Assembly: GCF_032452875.1 (NCBI RefSeq)
Contig: NC_083876.1
Location: 2,976,001-3,040,000 of the forward strand
Direction of reading: 5' to 3'
Length of the DNA: 64,000 nt
DNA from: Bos javanicus
Taxonomy: Eukaryota; Chordata; Mammalia; Artiodactyla; Bovidae
The position numbers and the translations under genes are program-made. The notes under the pieces were generated by a model. The model had not been told where the DNA came from. It ran no database searches and was given only the letters and a program-made list of their open reading frames with translations. The number at the start of each line of letters is the position of its first letter. Position 1 is the stretch's first letter. Below are positions 44,502 through 54,480 of this stretch, in pieces.

Positions 44502-45267
44502 TGAACATTCAGGACTGATTTCCTTTAGGATGGACTGGTTGGTTCTCCAAGGGACTTTCAGGAGTCTTCTCCAACACCACAGTTCAAAAGCTTCAATTCT
44601 TCGGCACTCAGCTTTCTTTATAGTCCAAATCTCATAACCATACATGACTATTGGAAAAACCATAACCTTGACTAGATGGACCTTTGTTGGCAAAATAATG
44701 CTCTGCTTTTCAATATGCTGTCTAGGTTGATCATAACTTTTTTTTTTCCAAGGAGTAAGTGTCTTTTTATTTCATGGCTGCAGTCAACATCTGCAGTGAT
44801 TTTGGAGCCCCAAAAAATCAAGTCTGCCACTGTGTCCACTGTTTCCCCATCTATTTGCCATGAAGTGATGGCACCAGATGCTATAATTTTAGTTTTCTGA
44901 ATGTTGAGCTTTAAGCCAACATTTTCACTCTCCTCTTTCACTTTCATCAAGAGGCTCTTTGGTTCTTCTTCACTTTCCTCCATAAAGGTGGTGTCATCTG
45001 CGTTTCTGAAGTTATTGGTATTTCTCCCAGCAATCTTGATTCCAGCTTATGTTCATCCAGCCCAGCCTTTCTCATGATGCACTCTGCATGTAAGTTAAAT
45101 AAGCAAGGTGACAATTTACAACCTTGACATACTCCTTTTCCTATTTGGAACCATCTGTTGTTCCATGTCCAGTTCTAACTGTTGCTTCCTGACCTGCATC
45201 CAGATTTCTCAAGAGGCAGATCAGGTGGTCTGGTATTCCCATCTCTTGAAGAATTTCCCACAATTTA
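44502..45267 (-). mobile_element. BovB copy B, antisense, lacking its 3' end
   Basis: It begins mid-element (gaacattcaggactgatttc, the reverse of the block encoding SILKEISPG) and repeats the segment already present in copy A, then continues further 5' to cccacaattta. A LINE without its 3' end is unusual. It is less decayed than copy A. Confidence 0.85.
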
Positions 45268-45273
45268 TATATG

Positions 45274-46513
45274 TTAGGTTGGTATAAATGTAATTTCAGT
45301 TTTTGTGTTGTTTATATTCCCATTTGATATTAGAATATATTCTTAGTTAATGTGGTTATTTTATACTTAATTTTAATGTGCATTTCTTATTTTATGACTT
45401 ACTACTGTTTGTTTTAAATTTATTTTAGACAAGGAATATTATATTAGACATAATGCAAATTCGAGTGATTTTCTTATTTTATTTCAATATCGGTCATAAA
45501 GCAATGGGTCATAAACTAGTAACAATAACAACAAGTAATAAAAACAACACATTTGAACCAGCAACTGCTAATGAATGTACAATGCAGTGGTGGTTCAACA
45601 AGTTTTACAAAGGAGACAAGAGCCTTGAAAATGAGGAGCATATTGGCTGGCAGCTATCAGAAGTTGACAGTGACCAACTGAAAGCCATCCTTGAAGCTGA
45701 TCGTCTCACAACTACATGAGAAGTTGCCTAAAACTCAATATAACCATTCTTGTCATTTGGCATTTGAAGCAAACTGGAAAAGTGAAAAAGCTCAATAAGT
45801 GTGTGGTTCAGGAGCTACAACAAATAAAAAAAGTCATCATTTTGAAGAGTTGTCTTCTCTTATTCTATGCAACAACCAAGAATCATTTCTCAATTCTATT
45901 CTGATGTGTGATGGAAAGTGAATTGTATACAATAACTGGCAACAGCCAGCTCAGTGGATGGACCAAAAAGAAGCTCCTAAGCACTTCCCAAAGTCAAACT
46001 TACACCAAAATAGGTCATTGTCACCGTTTGCTGTGGGTCTGATCCGCTACAGCTAGAAATAGTGAAACTGAGAAGTATGCTCAGCAAATCATTGAGATGC
46101 ACCAAAAACTGCAATGTCTGCAGCTGGCTTTTGTCAACATCATAGGCCCAACTCTTCTCCATGAAAACACCCAACTGCAGGTCACACAATCAATGCTTGT
46201 TATTGACTCATTCACCATATTCAACTGACCTCTTGCCACCCAACTATCACTTCTTCAAGCATCTCAAAAGCTTTTTGTGGGGAAAACATTTCCATAGTGC
46301 TTCCACAAGAGGAGGCCAAAAATGCTTTCCAAGAGTTCATTGAATCCTTAACCATCGATTTCCGTGCTACAGGAGCAAACATACTTATTTCTTGTTGTCC
46401 AAAAGTGTGTTGACTGCAATGATTTCTATTTTTATTAATAAACATATTTGAGCCTAGTTATAATGATTTGAAACTAATGGCCTGAAACCACAATTACTTT
46501 TGCACCAATCTAA
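45274..46513 (+). mobile_element. Mariner DNA transposon (Hsmar1-like), full length
   Basis: The left terminal inverted repeat begins ttaggttggtataaatgtaa and the right one ends ttttgcaccaatctaa at 46513, giving 1,240 bp, near the length of Hsmar1-type mariners. It is flanked by tatatg on both sides (45268-45273, 46514-46519); the canonical TA is not exact on the left. It lies between the BovB end and old L1 sequence. Confidence 0.9.
45453..46445 (+). pseudogene. Mariner transposase pseudogene (SETMAR-like domain)
   Basis: The N-terminal helix-turn-helix region is readable in the frame at 45453-45719 (F-N-K-F-Y-K-G-D and E-V-D-S-D-Q-L blocks), followed by a shifted frame (H-L-K-Q-T-G-K-V-K-K-L). 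The first catalytic aspartate is kept as C-D-G-K at about 45907-45918 but is followed at once by a stop. The second (normally H-D-N) reads H-E-N with the changed codon at 46163-46165. The C-terminal H-S-P-Y-S-T-D-L-L-P block follows. No SET domain precedes it, so it is not the SETMAR gene. Confidence 0.88.
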
Positions 46514-46830
46514 TATATGCTCAGCCATAGAAAATAATGGAATTTTGCCTTTTGGCATGGATAGATCTCAAAGGCATTATGCTAAGTGAAATAAGTCAGA
46601 GAAAGACAAATGCAGTATGATCTCATTTACATGTGGAATATTACAAAAATGAAATCATAGATACAGAGAACAAGTTGGTAATTGCCAGAATTGCAGGTTA
46701 GGGGTGGATGAAATGGGGTATGGTGGTCAAAAAGTTAAAACTTCCTTTTTAAAAAAATAGGTACCAGGAATGCAATATACAACATGGTGAAAACTGTACT
46801 GTACATTTGAAAATTGTTAAAGTAAATCTT

Positions 46831-47044
46831 GAAAGTGAAAGTGAAGTCACTCAGTTGTATCCAACTCTTTGCGACCCCATGGATGGTAGCCTACAAGGCT
46901 CTGCCATCCATGGGATTTTCCAGGCAAGAATACTGGAGTGGGCTGCCATTTCCTTCTCCAGGGGATCTTTCCAATCCAGGGATTGAACCCGGGTCTCCTG
47001 CATTGCAGACAGACGCTTTATGTTCTGAGTCACCAAGGAAACCC
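46831..47044 (-). mobile_element. Bov-tA SINE, antisense
   Basis: Reverse Bov-A plus tRNA-like head. A perfect 11-bp target duplication, aagtaaatctt, is at 46820-46830 and 47045-47055 in the old L1 3' UTR. Confidence 0.95.
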
Positions 47045-47165
47045 AAGTAAATCTTAAGAGGGCTCATTACAAGAAAAAAGCATAACTATATGTTGTGATG
47101 AATGCTAACTGAACTTTCTGTGCTGATAGTTTAACAATACATACAAACTACAGAACAAACTCATA

Positions 47166-49223
47166 TACTGCTATATTTTAATGATATTTCATTCTTTTTA
47201 AAAAGAATATAGTCCTCAAAAGTTTCAATAGTATAAAACTTTAGAACACGGACAAAGAGCATATAAAAGGAATACAAGTGGAATACAAACGATCACAGGC
47301 AGTATATTATATACACAGTTCTTCAGTATTGTATGACTTTCTTTCTTCTTCCTATATCATACATCTCATAAATTGTCAAATCAGTATTAAGAGTGTTTCA
47401 CAGCCATATCTACGTCTGTGTTCACTGTTTTGATCAAAGAGCCAGTGACACCATTGGACCTGTGTTCCTCAGCAGGTAGATGGCACACGTGTGGTGGGAG
47501 AGCTATATTAAGCAGGATATATGTTTATAGTACTGATAAATACTGAAGAATTACTCTGCTCAGATATTACAGTGATTTTCTATTTCATCAACAATAAAGA
47601 AAATCACCAAGTTGTCAAACACTTAAAATTTTTCCAGACTTACAGGAGAAAAAATATATTATATTAATCAATTGATATAATTCTGTCATTGAGAACTGTT
47701 TTGAAAGCATTATTATATGTAATATATGTGAAAAGAAGTAAACTATATTTGGTTTTTAAAACTGAGATATACTTTTTTTTTCATTCTTGAAATAAGGACC
47801 TAACATCTTCAATATATATAGAAATAACAGAAGGTAATTAACAAAAACAGGCTTAAAAGTGGAGCGGTATGGTGAGAAAAAATACTTTTGATAAAAACTT
47901 CTTTGGAGATTCAAGATCTTTTACTCTCACAATAATTATTGTAAAATTGCAAAAGTAACTAATAATGAGTTTATTATAATTAATGTATTGAAGCATCTTC
48001 TATCACAAATATGATCCACTACTTCATGAAGAAAATAAAAGAATTCAAAGTAAATATTGGTTTGGAATATCAATTCACAAATACATCAATCACAATTCAT
48101 TTAGAACAGTTCACTAGCATATATTACATGTTGTAAATGTATATGTTTAATGTAACTAACCAAACAATAAGGATCACAAGCTTTAAAAAGAAAGATATTC
48201 AAAGTGAACTTATCTTTCTTTTTTTGCTATGATTTCATCTTTTCCTAACCATGATTCAAATTATCTTATTTCATTTCACAACTCATTATCCACTCTGTCA
48301 GTATCTCCTTTTTTCAAATCTAATAATACATATAATGAACATAGATGATGACATTAAAAAGAAACAGTGCGTGTCAGCTCTTTCTCAAGTTGTGCACCAT
48401 ATACCAATTGTCCTTGAAGGGGCTTCTTCTAATTAATTGCCATCCTTTCTTTGTAGAGCAATCACATTGGCAAGAATTGATTGGGCATGTAAGATGGTTC
48501 ATTTAGTTGGTAGAAAAACCTCTTATTTAAAATAATCTTATAGTCAGTAAAATTAATGCACCCCATGCAAATTTACCGGTTTGATTTTTAATGTTCCTTT
48601 TCAATGATATTTTATAAGAAAATAAGATCTTAACAACAACCAGAAAAAAAAAAAAGGAATTACATAAAATGTGTAATTGTGTTTACATATTTTTAAAAAA
48701 AAGCTTATCCTAAATTCTGTTTTACTTTCAAAACTTTACTGAGAATAATTACATTGTCTGTACTGATATTTAAAATAATTTGAGTGGTTCTTCTCAAGTA
48801 TTTTTTTGACTATTGAGTTTTATCACTCTAGCTTCTTTCACTTGGACAGCCCAGGACATTAAGTACTCACACTTGGAGGTCATATAATTCTTATTTTGTG
48901 ATAATTAGCTATGTTTCATAAGTTCAGAACTTAGATTCACGAAGCAGTAAAGACTAAATATGATTTCATTACTTCTATGATAATTTCTCAAAGCTTATTT
49001 ACCCAAGAACAATTTTGACTTCATATTGCCCTGTGTCCTAGGAAATATACATCATACCACTCTCACTCATAAAATAACTACATTTGTTCAGAGATGAGTT
49101 ATTCACTAGTAATTATATTTCCTATTACTCCCCTTGTTTTTCTTAAAATCTGTATTTGTTATTTTATTTTTGTGTGTTCTCTTTACCCATTTTTAGTTTT
49201 TAAATAATTTCAATGTTTAAAAT
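47166..49223. other. AT-rich unique DNA, no gene
   Basis: Two kilobases without a recognisable gene or repeat; the 61-codon frame at 48251 has no family signature. Confidence 0.5.
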
Positions 49224-49236
49224 TAAGTGATTGTTC

Positions 49237-49642
49237 CACAGCTTTCTTATCCATTCATCTGCTGATGGGCATCTAGGTTGCTTCCATGTCCTGGCTATTA
49301 TAAACAGTGCTGCGATGAACATTGGGGTACACGTGTCTCTTTCCCTTCTGGTTTCCTCAGTGTGTATGCCTAGCAGTGGGATTGCTGTGGGAAGATTTGG
49401 GAGAATGGCACTGAAACATGTAAAATATCGTATGAAACGAGATGCCAGTCCAGGTTCGATGCACGATACTGGATGCTTGGGGCTAGTGCACTGGGATGAC
49501 CCAGAGGGATGGTATGGGGAGGGAGGAGGGAGGAGGGTTCAGGATGGGGAATACATGTATACCTGTGGTGGATTCATTTTGATATTTGGCAAAACTAATA
49601 CAATTATGTAAAGTTTAAAAATAAAATAAAATTTTAAAAAAA
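49237..49642 (+). mobile_element. L1 insertion with 5' inversion (twin priming)
   Basis: 49237-49388 is antisense ORF2 end; 49389-49642 is sense 3' UTR with G-rich tract and an AAAATAAAATAAAATTTT tail. About 300 bases of L1 between the two parts are missing. A perfect 13-bp target duplication, taagtgattgttc, is at 49224-49236 and 49643-49655, so the two halves are one insertion. Confidence 0.95.
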
Positions 49643-49655
49643 TAAGTGATTGTTC

Positions 49656-49943
49656 ATATTGCATTATTTGTACTTTGATAGAAAGGAAAATCAAGTATAA
49701 AAACATTTCAGATTTTGAAGTTCATGAACTGACTTGGCCTGGTAATAGTAGGGTATGTTTCTCATCCTGTATATAAGATATATTTTATGGAGACTTAAAG
49801 ATCTAGGTACTCTTAACTGCTGCAAAATTCCAGTTTGACTCCTTCATAGTGAAAGTCTAGGAGGATATTTTTAAAATATGTTGGATGCTTATGTTATGTG
49901 ACCAAAATTTGAAGACCACTGAAAATTTAAAAATCCCTGAACC
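49656..49943. other. Unique spacer
   Basis: Nothing recognisable seen. Confidence 0.5.
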
Positions 49944-50296
49944 AACTCTTGAGAGTCCCTTGGACTGCAAGGAGAGCCAACCAGTCCATTCTAAAGGAGA
50001 TCAGTCCTGGATGTTCTTTGGAAGGAATGATGTTAAAGGTGAAACTCCAGTACTTTGGCCACCTCATGCGAAGAGTTGACTCATTGGAAAAGACTCTGAT
50101 GCTGGGAGGGATTGGGGGCAGGAAGAGAAGGGGACGGCAGAGGATGAGATGGCTGGATGGCATCACCGACTCAATGGACATGAGTGTGAGTGAACTCCAG
50201 GAGTTGGTGATGGACAGGGAGGCCTGGCGTGCTGCAATTCATGGGGTCGCAAAGACTCAGACATGACTGAGCGACTGAAATGAACTGAACTGAACA
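49944..50296 (+). mobile_element. BovB 3' fragment, well preserved, sense
   Basis: It begins at the block encoding LLRVPWTARR and ends at the GAACTGA tail. A 105-codon frame (49949-50266) runs through the whole C-terminus, including G-G-R-K-R-R-G-R-Q-R-M-R-W-L-D-G. Confidence 0.94.
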
Positions 50297-50406
50297 GTCC
50301 TGAGACCAGATATTTCAGATAACTTCTCCAGCCTCATATGTTATTCTTACTTGTTTAGTTTGATTGTGATTCACATTATACTTGTGAATGATAGGTATTT
50401 ATAACA

Positions 50407-50555
50407 GAGATGATTGGATGGCATTCCCAACACGATAGACATGAGTTTGAGTAGGCTCGGGGAGTTGATGGTGGACAGGGAAGCCTGGTGTGCTGCAGCC
50501 CACGAGGTCACAAAGAGTCAGACATGACTGAGCGACTGAACTGAACTGAACTGAT
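50407..50555 (+). mobile_element. BovB 3' stub, sense
   Basis: It covers the block for RWLDGI to the GAACTGA-repeat tail, 110 bp downstream of the previous BovB. More diverged, so a separate and older insertion. Confidence 0.9.
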
Positions 50556-50837
50556 ACCAGAGCCTCTGAAGTTCCTTTTTGCTGTATGATAATATAATTA
50601 ACAAGTCTTTGCTCTTTTCCATCACTTCTGATTTTGAGTGTGATTTGCTTAATTAACCACTAACTGTTTTTCTCATGAGGTGTTGTTAACTCTCCAGCAC
50701 ACCATCTTATGAGAATGTTGAAATAAATTACCATGTCTTCTGTTTAAAAGGTTGATCTGTTAATTAACATTAGCACTGTTTTAATGTAATGGTACTCATG
50801 TAAGTGCAGCTGTTGGAGATTGAATAAAATTAATCAT

Positions 50838-50868
50838 TGCTGGAGTGGGGTGCCATTGCCTTCTCCAA
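50838..50868 (-). mobile_element. Bov-A remnant
   Basis: Only about 30 bases of antisense Bov-A (tgctggagtggggtgccattg) are present, with no flanking signals. Confidence 0.65.
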
Positions 50869-51484
50869 ATAGACAAACCAAATATATTAATATGCTGATT
50901 GTTGATAAACCATAAAGCCAAAAAATCATTGACATAGGAAATATTTTTCTTTGAAAATAATTAATTGAAGTGCCATGCAGTTTCAAGAATATGGATCAAC
51001 TTTCCTGTTAAGTCAAGTAGCATCCAAAGTGTAATCAAACAGAAAATTATGCTTATCAAAATAGATTTTGAATAGGAACTGTCTTTGTATAAAATAATTA
51101 GTAATTTAGTTAATCAAATATGTGTTGCATTTATTTTCTTTCAAGAGTTAAAGCCAAGAAGCCAGAATTCCTCTTGAAGGCTCTATCATGTTCTCTCTGT
51201 ATACAATTCATAAACAAGACATCCCATCAACTCACAGTATGACCACAAGTATTAGTAAATCCACCATCCCCCCCAGTCTGTTTCTCTGCTTGATTTTTTT
51301 TTTTTCTAGTTTATCAAGTTTACAAGGGCTTTCTATTCCTTTTCAAAAATACTTAAAGTTAACCCAGCATTTTATTTTGGGCATTGCTTTCTTCCCCAAG
51401 TCTTATTTTTATTCTTGTTCTCAGAGTTTCAGCCAGGACTTCAAAGGACAGTCTCTTTCTAGGTTTTTGTTTTTTTTTTTTCCC
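50869..51484. other. AT-rich DNA, no gene
   Basis: T homopolymers occur near 51294-51305 and 51470-51480. No coding signal. Confidence 0.5.
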
Positions 51485-51840
51485 TTAATGTACTATGTTG
51501 GAGCTTGATTGACATACTAAAAGATGGAGATACTTAATGTATAAACCTTATGTCTTTAGTCATAAGTATACAGCCATAAAGTCATTAAAAAGATCAATGT
51601 CATAAACATCTATCACTTTCAAAAATTTCCCGCTATTCTGTCCATTTTTGTTTGTTTGTTTCATTTTTTCCCCCTTTTTGTTGTGAGACCATTCAACCTA
51701 AGATCTGTCCTCTTAGAAAAAATTTAAACATACAATATATTATTGCTACTCATAGACTATATCTTATACAGATTTCCAAACCTTATCTTGCATAACTGTA
51801 CCTTTTAAAAGACTTAATTAAAAAAAAAATCCCTCAATCT
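51485..51840 (-). mobile_element. Old L1 3' UTR fragment, antisense (tentative)
   Basis: The catctatcactttc block and the gagaccattcaacctaagatc block resemble the antisense 3' UTR of mammal-wide L1M elements. Heavily diverged. Confidence 0.5.
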
Positions 51841-52067
51841 AGAATGAGGCCTTCAACTTCTCTGTTATGGCCTCATTTTCTATAACCCTATTAAAAAAAA
51901 AAAGTGTCATTTTTTTAAAAATAGAAACTTTATCTGATCTCCCAACCTACTCTCTTAATTGTCCATATTGTCTTCTTGTTTTCTTTTTTTTTAACAGTTG
52001 CTTTGGTTGTGTTTGCATGGAAGTGTTAGATAGAAAGTTAGGCATGAGAAATGAGGGGTGGCCTGGC
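51841..52067. other. AT-rich spacer before the class I ERV
   Basis: Poly-A and poly-T tracts; no gene seen. Confidence 0.45.
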
Positions 52068-52706
52068 TGAAAGGAATGCAAGTTGATCTCTAAACCCCAT
52101 CCCCTACAAATCCAGGAGAGCCCGTAGATATGCTGCAAAAGTGACCACAGAGACTTTTCCAACTCCTGCATATTTGCCCTAACCACATAGTGAAACAAAT
52201 TAATCACAGGGGTTTTCCAATAACCTTAGGCAGTTAGGAGTTCATTAAGCATTAATAAATATTCATATATATAATATAAACAATATGAATTTATATTCAT
52301 AAATATAATATATACTCATCTGATTATAACAGACTGAACTATGGGAAGTCATGAACAACAGAGCCTGTTATATAACTTGTAAGTGTCAATTGGCCTTGAA
52401 CACATGCCCATTTGCATTCCCTTTCATTGATTTGTGGTGGGTACAAGCCCTATTTTGTATAGGGTGTATCCAGAAGAAGGAGACAGGAAGCATAAAAAGG
52501 GGGAAGTCAAGAGGGATCGGCATGAGGAGCATGACTCATTTAAGGTCAACCGGCTCCCATGTCTTGGGAGTGTCTGTCTAATAAAATACCTGTCTGCTTG
52601 AGCTGAACTGAGCTGTAATTTGTTGTTGAAAATTCTTTAGTCCATCATTCCAAATTTTTTTTGCAACAATGCAAGAACCGAGGAAGAGAAATTAGCTAAT
52701 ATGACA
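52068..52706 (+). mobile_element. 5' LTR of the class I ERV (left edge uncertain)
   Basis: The right end (aatatgaca) is set by the primer-site-like sequence that follows. It contains a TATA-like cataaaaagg (52491-52500) and AATAAA at 52580-52585. An AT-rich patch at 52245-52325 may be an internal expansion or a separate insertion; a more cautious LTR would be 52330-52706. Confidence 0.55.
52580..52585 (+). promoter_or_regulatory. ERV LTR poly(A) signal AATAAA
   Basis: It lies about 80 bases after the TATA-like box and about 120 bases before the LTR end, the usual class I layout. Confidence 0.6.
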
Positions 52707-52708
52707 TT

Positions 52709-52726
52709 TGGTGCCCTGACTCAGAT
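52709..52726 (+). promoter_or_regulatory. Primer-binding-site-like sequence
   Basis: The sequence tggtgccctgactcagat begins two bases after the LTR end. I do not assign the tRNA with confidence. Confidence 0.5.
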
Positions 52727-53038
52727 TGCTGTGAGTATGTGACTTGTATTGCTGACTGTCTCTGAAAAAGATAAGGGTCCTCACCCTTTGGGCTGGAAGG
52801 ACCATAATTCTTGCTGAGTCTTCCTCTATGATTTCTTGCTTCTAGTCTCCTCAAACCCTTTGTTAACAGGTAGGTAGATGTGGATGTAACTGAGGGGCTC
52901 TGGCCAGGAGTACTCCCTGGTATGCTCTGAAGGCTCCACTGTCTGTTATGCCCCAATAGCTCTTGCCCAAGTTGGTGAGAGGACTCTCTCCTCTGTCTCC
53001 TTAGTGCTGAGGAAAATGCCAATTAAAACTATGTAGGC

Positions 53039-54480
53039 ATGGGTCAGGCACTTAAAAACCGTTAGGGAGTCTGCTGGTTGAAGGCTCCTATGGAAGGATA
53101 AGGGATTCACAGAATGGACCAGACTTGCCTGCCTGAAGCAAGACAACATTTATGCTACATGCCAGCTACATACTGGTTCAACCAAAACACTGGGCCTATT
53201 TTCCCTGGCTGCCATTTTGCCAATAGGTTATAAAGGGGGCTCCTCTGTACTTACTTCCACTGCTTTTACCTTCCCATCCTTCTCTTCCTCCTTGTATCTA
53301 TGCTACTCTCTACAAAGTGGGGCAGGTCATTGGCTGGCTCTCAGGAGAGATATTTGCCATAGTCCCCGATTTTGCAACTAGAACTATTCTGCAAAAAGCA
53401 GGGGAAATGGATAGAGGTCCCCTATGTCCAAATTTTTTCAACTAAAGACATGAAGGGACTATGCCTTAAGTATGGGATTAATCTATACCCTAAAAATGAA
53501 CTTACTAGGCAAATGGAATTAGACCTCATATAACTAAGAGAAGGAAGTCCCCAGGAAGGCTCACCTCCCATGGCTCCCAAGGTGCCTGGTGCCTAGTGTT
53601 CTTTCCCCACTGTACCTCAAATTGCCCCTGTATCCCAGAGCACCCCTCCACAAAAGCCAGCCCAGATATTTCCCGTGGCTGAAACAAGAAGGGGATTTGG
53701 ACTCACAAGTTTCCATAAGCCCTTCTCCCTCCTAGACCTAAGACAGATCAAGCCAGACCTGAGAAATTATACAAAAAAAACAGGAAAATATATACATGCA
53801 TTTCAACACCTTACTTAGGCTTTTGACTTGATGTGGAAAGATGTCATGGTCATATTCAATCAAACCCTATCTGATCCCGAGTACATTAGGATCTTAAAAG
53901 AAGCCCCCAAAATATGCTGCAGGCCTTCACACGTCAAGCAATACATATCCAGTTGGGAAACTGTAGTCCCCTCAGATGCCAAGTGAAACTCTAATGATCC
54001 TGAGCACATTTGGGAAAGAAACCATTTTCCAACTTGTGTAAAGGCATGATGAAAAGAAGACCAACAAAAATTAGCTATGTCTGGGTCTCAGCAATTACTC
54101 AGGAGCCCACTGAGAGCCCTATTGCCTTTCTGGAAAGGGTCCAGACAGCCACCAATGCCTTTTATAACAGAGAACAGGAGAGGGAGGTCAAAGATCAGGA
54201 AAGGGAAAGAAGGAAAGAAACTAAGCTTGCCCAGATGCTGGTCACTCTCTAGAGATGTCCTATGGCAAACTCTGAGTTCTTAAAGGACATGGCACAGGAT
54301 ACATGCCAGATGTGTAAACAGGAGGGATATTGGCCTAGAGATAGTCCAAATTGTGGCCAGCCTCCTAAAATAGCTTGCTACAAATGCCAACAGCCAGGAT
54401 ATTGGGTGGCACTCTACTCTCAGGACCCGAGATTCTTGAGATTTGCTTACCCCACGATGGTTCAACATGACTGAATGGCC
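53039..54480 (+). pseudogene. Gammaretrovirus-like gag pseudogene
   Basis: ATG at 53039 gives Met-Gly-Gln, the myristoylation start typical of gammaretroviral matrix; a TAG follows at codon nine. Proline-rich DNA near 53580-53680 fits the p12-like region. The capsid C-terminus is open at 54010-54252 (E-S-P-I-A-F-L-E-R region, then a highly charged stretch). Two nucleocapsid knuckle-like motifs at 54304-54354 and 54376-54417 read G-Y-W where G-H-W is expected; the second also lacks the final cysteine. Described as an inactive remnant only. Confidence 0.78.

Larger units (their letters stand above)
41830..47165 (+). mobile_element. Old L1 3' end (L1MA/MB-like) with seven nested insertions
   Basis: The pieces 41830-41930, 42148-42227, 43668-43714, 46514-46830 and 47056-about 47165 read in order as one sense L1 ORF2 end and 3' UTR. 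Diagnostic blocks are ggaaatgaaaacaataact near 42181, gtggatgaatgcataaaa near 43673 and tgctaagtgaaataagtcag near 46580. Between the pieces lie three SINEs, three BovB segments and one mariner. The far end is uncertain. Confidence 0.75.

Noticed and set aside
45453..45904. SETMAR gene
   Set aside because: Only the mariner part is present, between mariner terminal repeats; there is no SET domain and the transposase is broken.
52696..53149. Minus-strand frames over the class I ERV
   Set aside because: They are shadows of the sense gag leader region.
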